This document shows, piece after piece, positions 61,563 through 64,000 of a stretch of 64,000 nucleotides of DNA; position 1 is the first letter of the stretch; every line of letters begins with the position of its first letter. This DNA comes from Roseiarcus sp963809245 (GTDB lineage: Bacteria > Pseudomonadota > Alphaproteobacteria > Rhizobiales > Beijerinckiaceae): assembly GCA_963809245.1 (NCBI GenBank), contig CAWEIU010000007.1:1-64000 (forward strand), given 5' to 3'. Position numbers and translations under genes: made by a program. The notes below the pieces were generated by a model. The model did no database searches and was not told where the DNA came from. It saw nothing but the letters and a program-made list of their open reading frames with translations.

Positions 61563-62755
61563 ATGCAAAACACGTTTTCGAACGGTGTTATAATTGGCAA
61601 ACCCGGTGAATCGCCCGGACTTCTCGCCCAACTCCTGCCCAGCAACGCGTATACGCAGACGAATCTGGTTTCCGACGGCTCCGTTCCAGCCGCGACGACG
61701 GATCCCAACCTCATCAATCCCTGGGGGGTCTCCTTCAGCCCGACGTCGCCGTATTGGGTGTCGGACAACGGCACGGGCGTGACCACGTTCTATAACGCAG
61801 CGGGCGTGAAGCAGACGATCGCCGGAGAAACGGCCATCACAATCGCCGCGCCGCCCGGGCAGACCACGCCATCCACTCCCACCGGCCAGGTCTTCAACTT
61901 CGCCAATGCAGGGTTCAATGTCTCGAGCGGCGGCGTGACAGCCCCGTCGGTCTTTCTGTTCGCTACCGAGGACGGCACCATCTCCGGTTGGAATCCGACG
62001 GTGGATCCAGCCAGTTCGGTTATCGCCGTCGACAACTCGCAATCCGGCGCCGTCTACAAAGGGCTGGCGATCGGCCAGAATCAGAATGGGACATTTCTCT
62101 ACGCGGCGGACTTCAGCAAAGGCACGGTGGATATGTTCAACTCGAACTTCCAGCAGGTCGGCAGCTTTACCGACCCGAACGTGCCGGCGGGATTCGCGCC
62201 GTTCAACGTGCAGGTTCTCGGCGGCAATCTGTACGTCACCTTCGCACTACAGGACGCCGCCAAGCACGACGACGTCGCCGGCCCCGGCAATGGCTACGTC
62301 GACGAGTTCAGCTTGAGCGGACAGTTGATCAAGAGGGTTGCGTCCGGCGGCCCGCTGGATTCGCCTTGGGACTCGCCATCGCGCCCCCGGGCTTCGGACC
62401 GTTCGCCGGCGATCTCCTCGTCGGCAATTTCGGCGACGGCACGATCAGCATATATTATCCCACGACTCCCACTATCGATACTTACATCGGCAAGTTGGAC
62501 AACCCCAACGGTCAGGTGATCCAGATCCCCGGTCTCTGGTCCCTCGAGGCCGGCAACAACAGCCCCGGCAGTAACCCGAGCGACATCTACTTCACCGCAG
62601 GCCTTCAGAACGAGGCCCACGGATTGTTTGGCTCGTTAGCGTCGAGCGCTCCCCAAGCGAGACTGCCGGCATCGGACCCGCCCCCGGCGAGCGCGGCCCT
62701 GACGGACTCAGCCAAATTGACCGCGTTGCTGATGGGCATGAACCATCCGGCCTGA
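61563..62755 (+). CDS. TIGR03118-like beta-propeller protein (frameshifted)
   Basis: From ATG 61563 (GGGAGA upstream): QTNLVSDGSVPAATTDPNLINPWGVSFSPTSPYWVSDNGTGVTTFYN, FLFATEDGTISGWNPTVDPASSVIAVDNSQSGAVYKGLAI, FLYAADFSKGTVDMFNSNFQQVGSF, PAGFAPFNVQVLGGNLYVTFALQD. At the GGG run 62368-62370 a missing G ends the frame; the other frame resumes GLAIAPPGFGPFAGDLLVGNFGDGTISIYYPTT and GLWSLEAGNNSPGSNPSDIYFTAGLQNEAHGLFGSL. That is the TIGR03118 conserved set of NHL-like repeats. There is no N-terminal signal peptide, and it lies 67 bases upstream of a type I secretion ATPase, so it may be exported by that route. Confidence 0.82.
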
Positions 62756-62822
62756 GGACAGGGCGGGCTCCGGCCCGCCCCGATTCGTCAAGACGCCGAA
62801 GCGCCATGGCGGGATCGGTGAC

Positions 62823-64000
62823 GTGAAAAACCGAGGGCTTCCCTCAATCAGCGACGGCCCCGTGATCCATATCGCGCCGATCGACGCGGGGCTTCGTGCG
62901 CTTTGCAGCATCGCGGCCTACTATCGGATCGCCGCGGATCCCGCACATCTGCAGCGTGAGTTGGCGATGATCGGGCGCGAAGCGACGGCGGGCGATCTGC
63001 TGCGGGCCGGCAAGCTGATCGGTCTCAAGGTTCGCATGGTGCGGCGGACCAGCGAGAAGGCTCTGACTGCGACGCCCGCGCCCGCCATCGCCAAGCTCAC
63101 GGACGGCGACTTTGTGATCTACGGCGGCCGCCTGCCCAACGGCCTCTTCCGTATCATCGATCCGGTCACGAACATCGACCGGGTCATGGACGCGGCGGAG
63201 ATCGTAGCCGAGCTCGAGCCGGAGCTGATTCTCCTCGCGCGACGCTTCGGCGGCGAAGGCTTCGATCCCAAGACTTTCGGCTTCCGCTGGTTCCTGCCTT
63301 CGCTCTGGCGCTACCGGAAGCCGCTCGCGCATGTCCTGCTCGCTTCGCTGTTCGTGCAGATCTTCGCCCTCGTCACACCGTTGTTCTTTCAAGTGGTGGT
63401 CGACAAGGTTCTGGCGCACAAGGGCTACTCCACGCTCTTCGTGCTGGTCGTGGGCATCATCATCGTCGGCGTGTTCGACGTCGTGCTGCAATATCAGCGC
63501 ACCTACGCGCTCTCCCACACGACCAACCGCATCGACGTCGAACTCGGCCAGCGCCTGTTCCGCCATCTGTTGCATCTGCCGCTCGGCTATTTCGAAACCC
63601 GCGCCGCCGGGCAAACCGTAGCGCGCGTGCGCGAACTCGAGAACATTCGCGCCTTCCTCACCGGTCAAGGCCTTTTCTCGGCGCTCGACCTGATGTTCGC
63701 CCTCGTGTTCATCGCGGTTCTGTTCGCCTATTCGTGGAGGCTGAGCCTGATCGTGGTGGGCGCCATACCCTTCTACGTCGCCATCGCCACGCTGATCCGG
63801 CCCGCGTTGCAGGAGCGGGTGAAGCAGAGATTCAACGCCGGCGCGATGAGCCAGCAGTTCCTCGTCGAATCCATCGTCGGCGTCCAGACCGTCAAGGCCG
63901 CCGCCGTTGAGCCCATCATGCAGGCCCAGTGGGAAGAGCGGCTCGCCTATTATGTGAAGACGTCTTTCGTGGTGACGCTGCTCGGCGCCTTCGGCCAGAA
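62823..64000 (+). CDS. type I secretion ABC transporter with degenerate C39 peptidase-like domain (cut by window edge)
   Basis: About 393 residues are visible from GTG 62823. N-terminal C39-like domain (~1-130): DAGLRALCSIAAYYRIAADPAHLQREL, AGKLIGLKVRMVRR, GDFVIYGGRLPNGLFRIIDPVT. The position of the catalytic Cys (DCG in active peptidases) is Ala here, so it is a non-cleaving C39-like domain as in HlyB. The membrane domain follows: RKPLAHVLLASLFVQIFALVTPLFFQVVVDKVLAHKGYSTLFVLVVG, TYALSHTTNRIDVELGQRLFRHLLHLPLGYFETRAAGQTVARVRELENIRAFLTG. The ATPase domain lies beyond the window. HlyB-type exporters secrete RTX or other unfolded proteins. Confidence 0.9.
   Translation, partial: MKNRGLPSISDGPVIHIAPIDAGLRALCSIAAYYRIAADPAHLQRELAMIGREATAGDLLRAGKLIGLKVRMVRRTSEKALTATPAPAIAKLTDGDFVIYGGRLPNGLFRIIDPVTNIDRVMDAAEIVAELEPELILLARRFGGEGFDPKTFGFRWFLPSLWRYRKPLAHVLLASLFVQIFALVTPLFFQVVVDKVLAHKGYSTLFVLVVGIIIVGVFDVVLQYQRTYALSHTTNRIDVELGQRLFRHLLHLPLGYFETRAAGQTVARVRELENIRAFLTGQGLFSALDLMFALVFIAVLFAYSWRLSLIVVGAIPFYVAIATLIRPALQERVKQRFNAGAMSQQFLVESIVGVQTVKAAAVEPIMQAQWEERLAYYVKTSFVVTLLGAFGQ

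Overview
The window looks like a chromosome segment from a high-GC alphaproteobacterium of the Rhizobiales (Hyphomicrobiales) type. The evidence is a ChvI/ChvG two-component system followed by a short HPr kinase, an EIIA-Man protein and HPr; a Ros/MucR regulator; lptC-lptA-lptB; and a crotonase beside tRNA-Leu. I cannot name the genus from sequence alone. The two ends cut an SDR gene (left) and a type I secretion ATPase gene (right).

Layout. 0-3.2 kb: SDR fragment, HU protein, MucR-type regulator, AI-2E family permease. 3.3-8.7 kb: a signalling module with two divergent paralogous membrane histidine kinases, one followed by a lone receiver and the other by a REC-GGDEF-EAL protein. 9-11.6 kb: an alpha-oxoamine synthase (SPT/AONS/CqsA superfamily) and a methyltransferase. 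11.6-18.1 kb: decayed hydantoinase, LysR and AIPR fragments, then a mobile segment with two tyrosine recombinases, an AlpA-like protein and an HTH/zinc protein, ending at the 3' end of tRNA-Leu(CAG). 18.3-29.3 kb: core genes, namely enoyl-CoA hydratase, patatin, 3-hydroxybutyrate dehydrogenase, a HugZ-like protein, chvI-chvG-hprK-EIIA-ptsH, lptCAB and a CAT-anticodon tRNA (probably Ile2). 29.7-33.6 kb: accessory genes, a HipA-like kinase/DUF3037 pair, and a TetR regulator with twin operators facing an ester cyclase/DoxX pair.

33.8-60.5 kb is a 26-kb run of minus-strand catabolic operons. Module D (41.5-33.8) has TauABC-like import, a RidA protein, a fumarate-reductase-like flavoprotein, a 2[4Fe-4S] ferredoxin, a DUF1116 (AllG-like) protein and an FAD/NAD(P)-binding protein, nearly all coupled by 4-base ATGA/GTGA overlaps. 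Modules A (60.1-53.5), B (53.2-47.7) and C (47.7-41.9) each have their own ribose-type ABC importer. A carries an M42/M20-like metallopeptidase, a PfkB kinase and a BtpA/SgcQ protein. B carries an ArgE/DapE-like deacylase and a class I glutamine-amidotransferase-like protein. C carries an SDR and an aldose epimerase and uses a fused permease-ATPase. A GntR/UTRA regulator faces module A, a LacI gene lies between B and C, and two identical LacI-type operators precede B. These modules are the best candidates in the window for an undescribed pathway.

61-64 kb: a 96-bp-period repeat, a TIGR03118-like protein and a type I secretion ATPase with a degenerate C39 domain.

Caution: seven otherwise intact genes are broken by eight single-base-type frameshifts, several in short G runs. 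Sequencing or assembly indels are at least as likely as real decay, so these are annotated as single genes with the shift noted.
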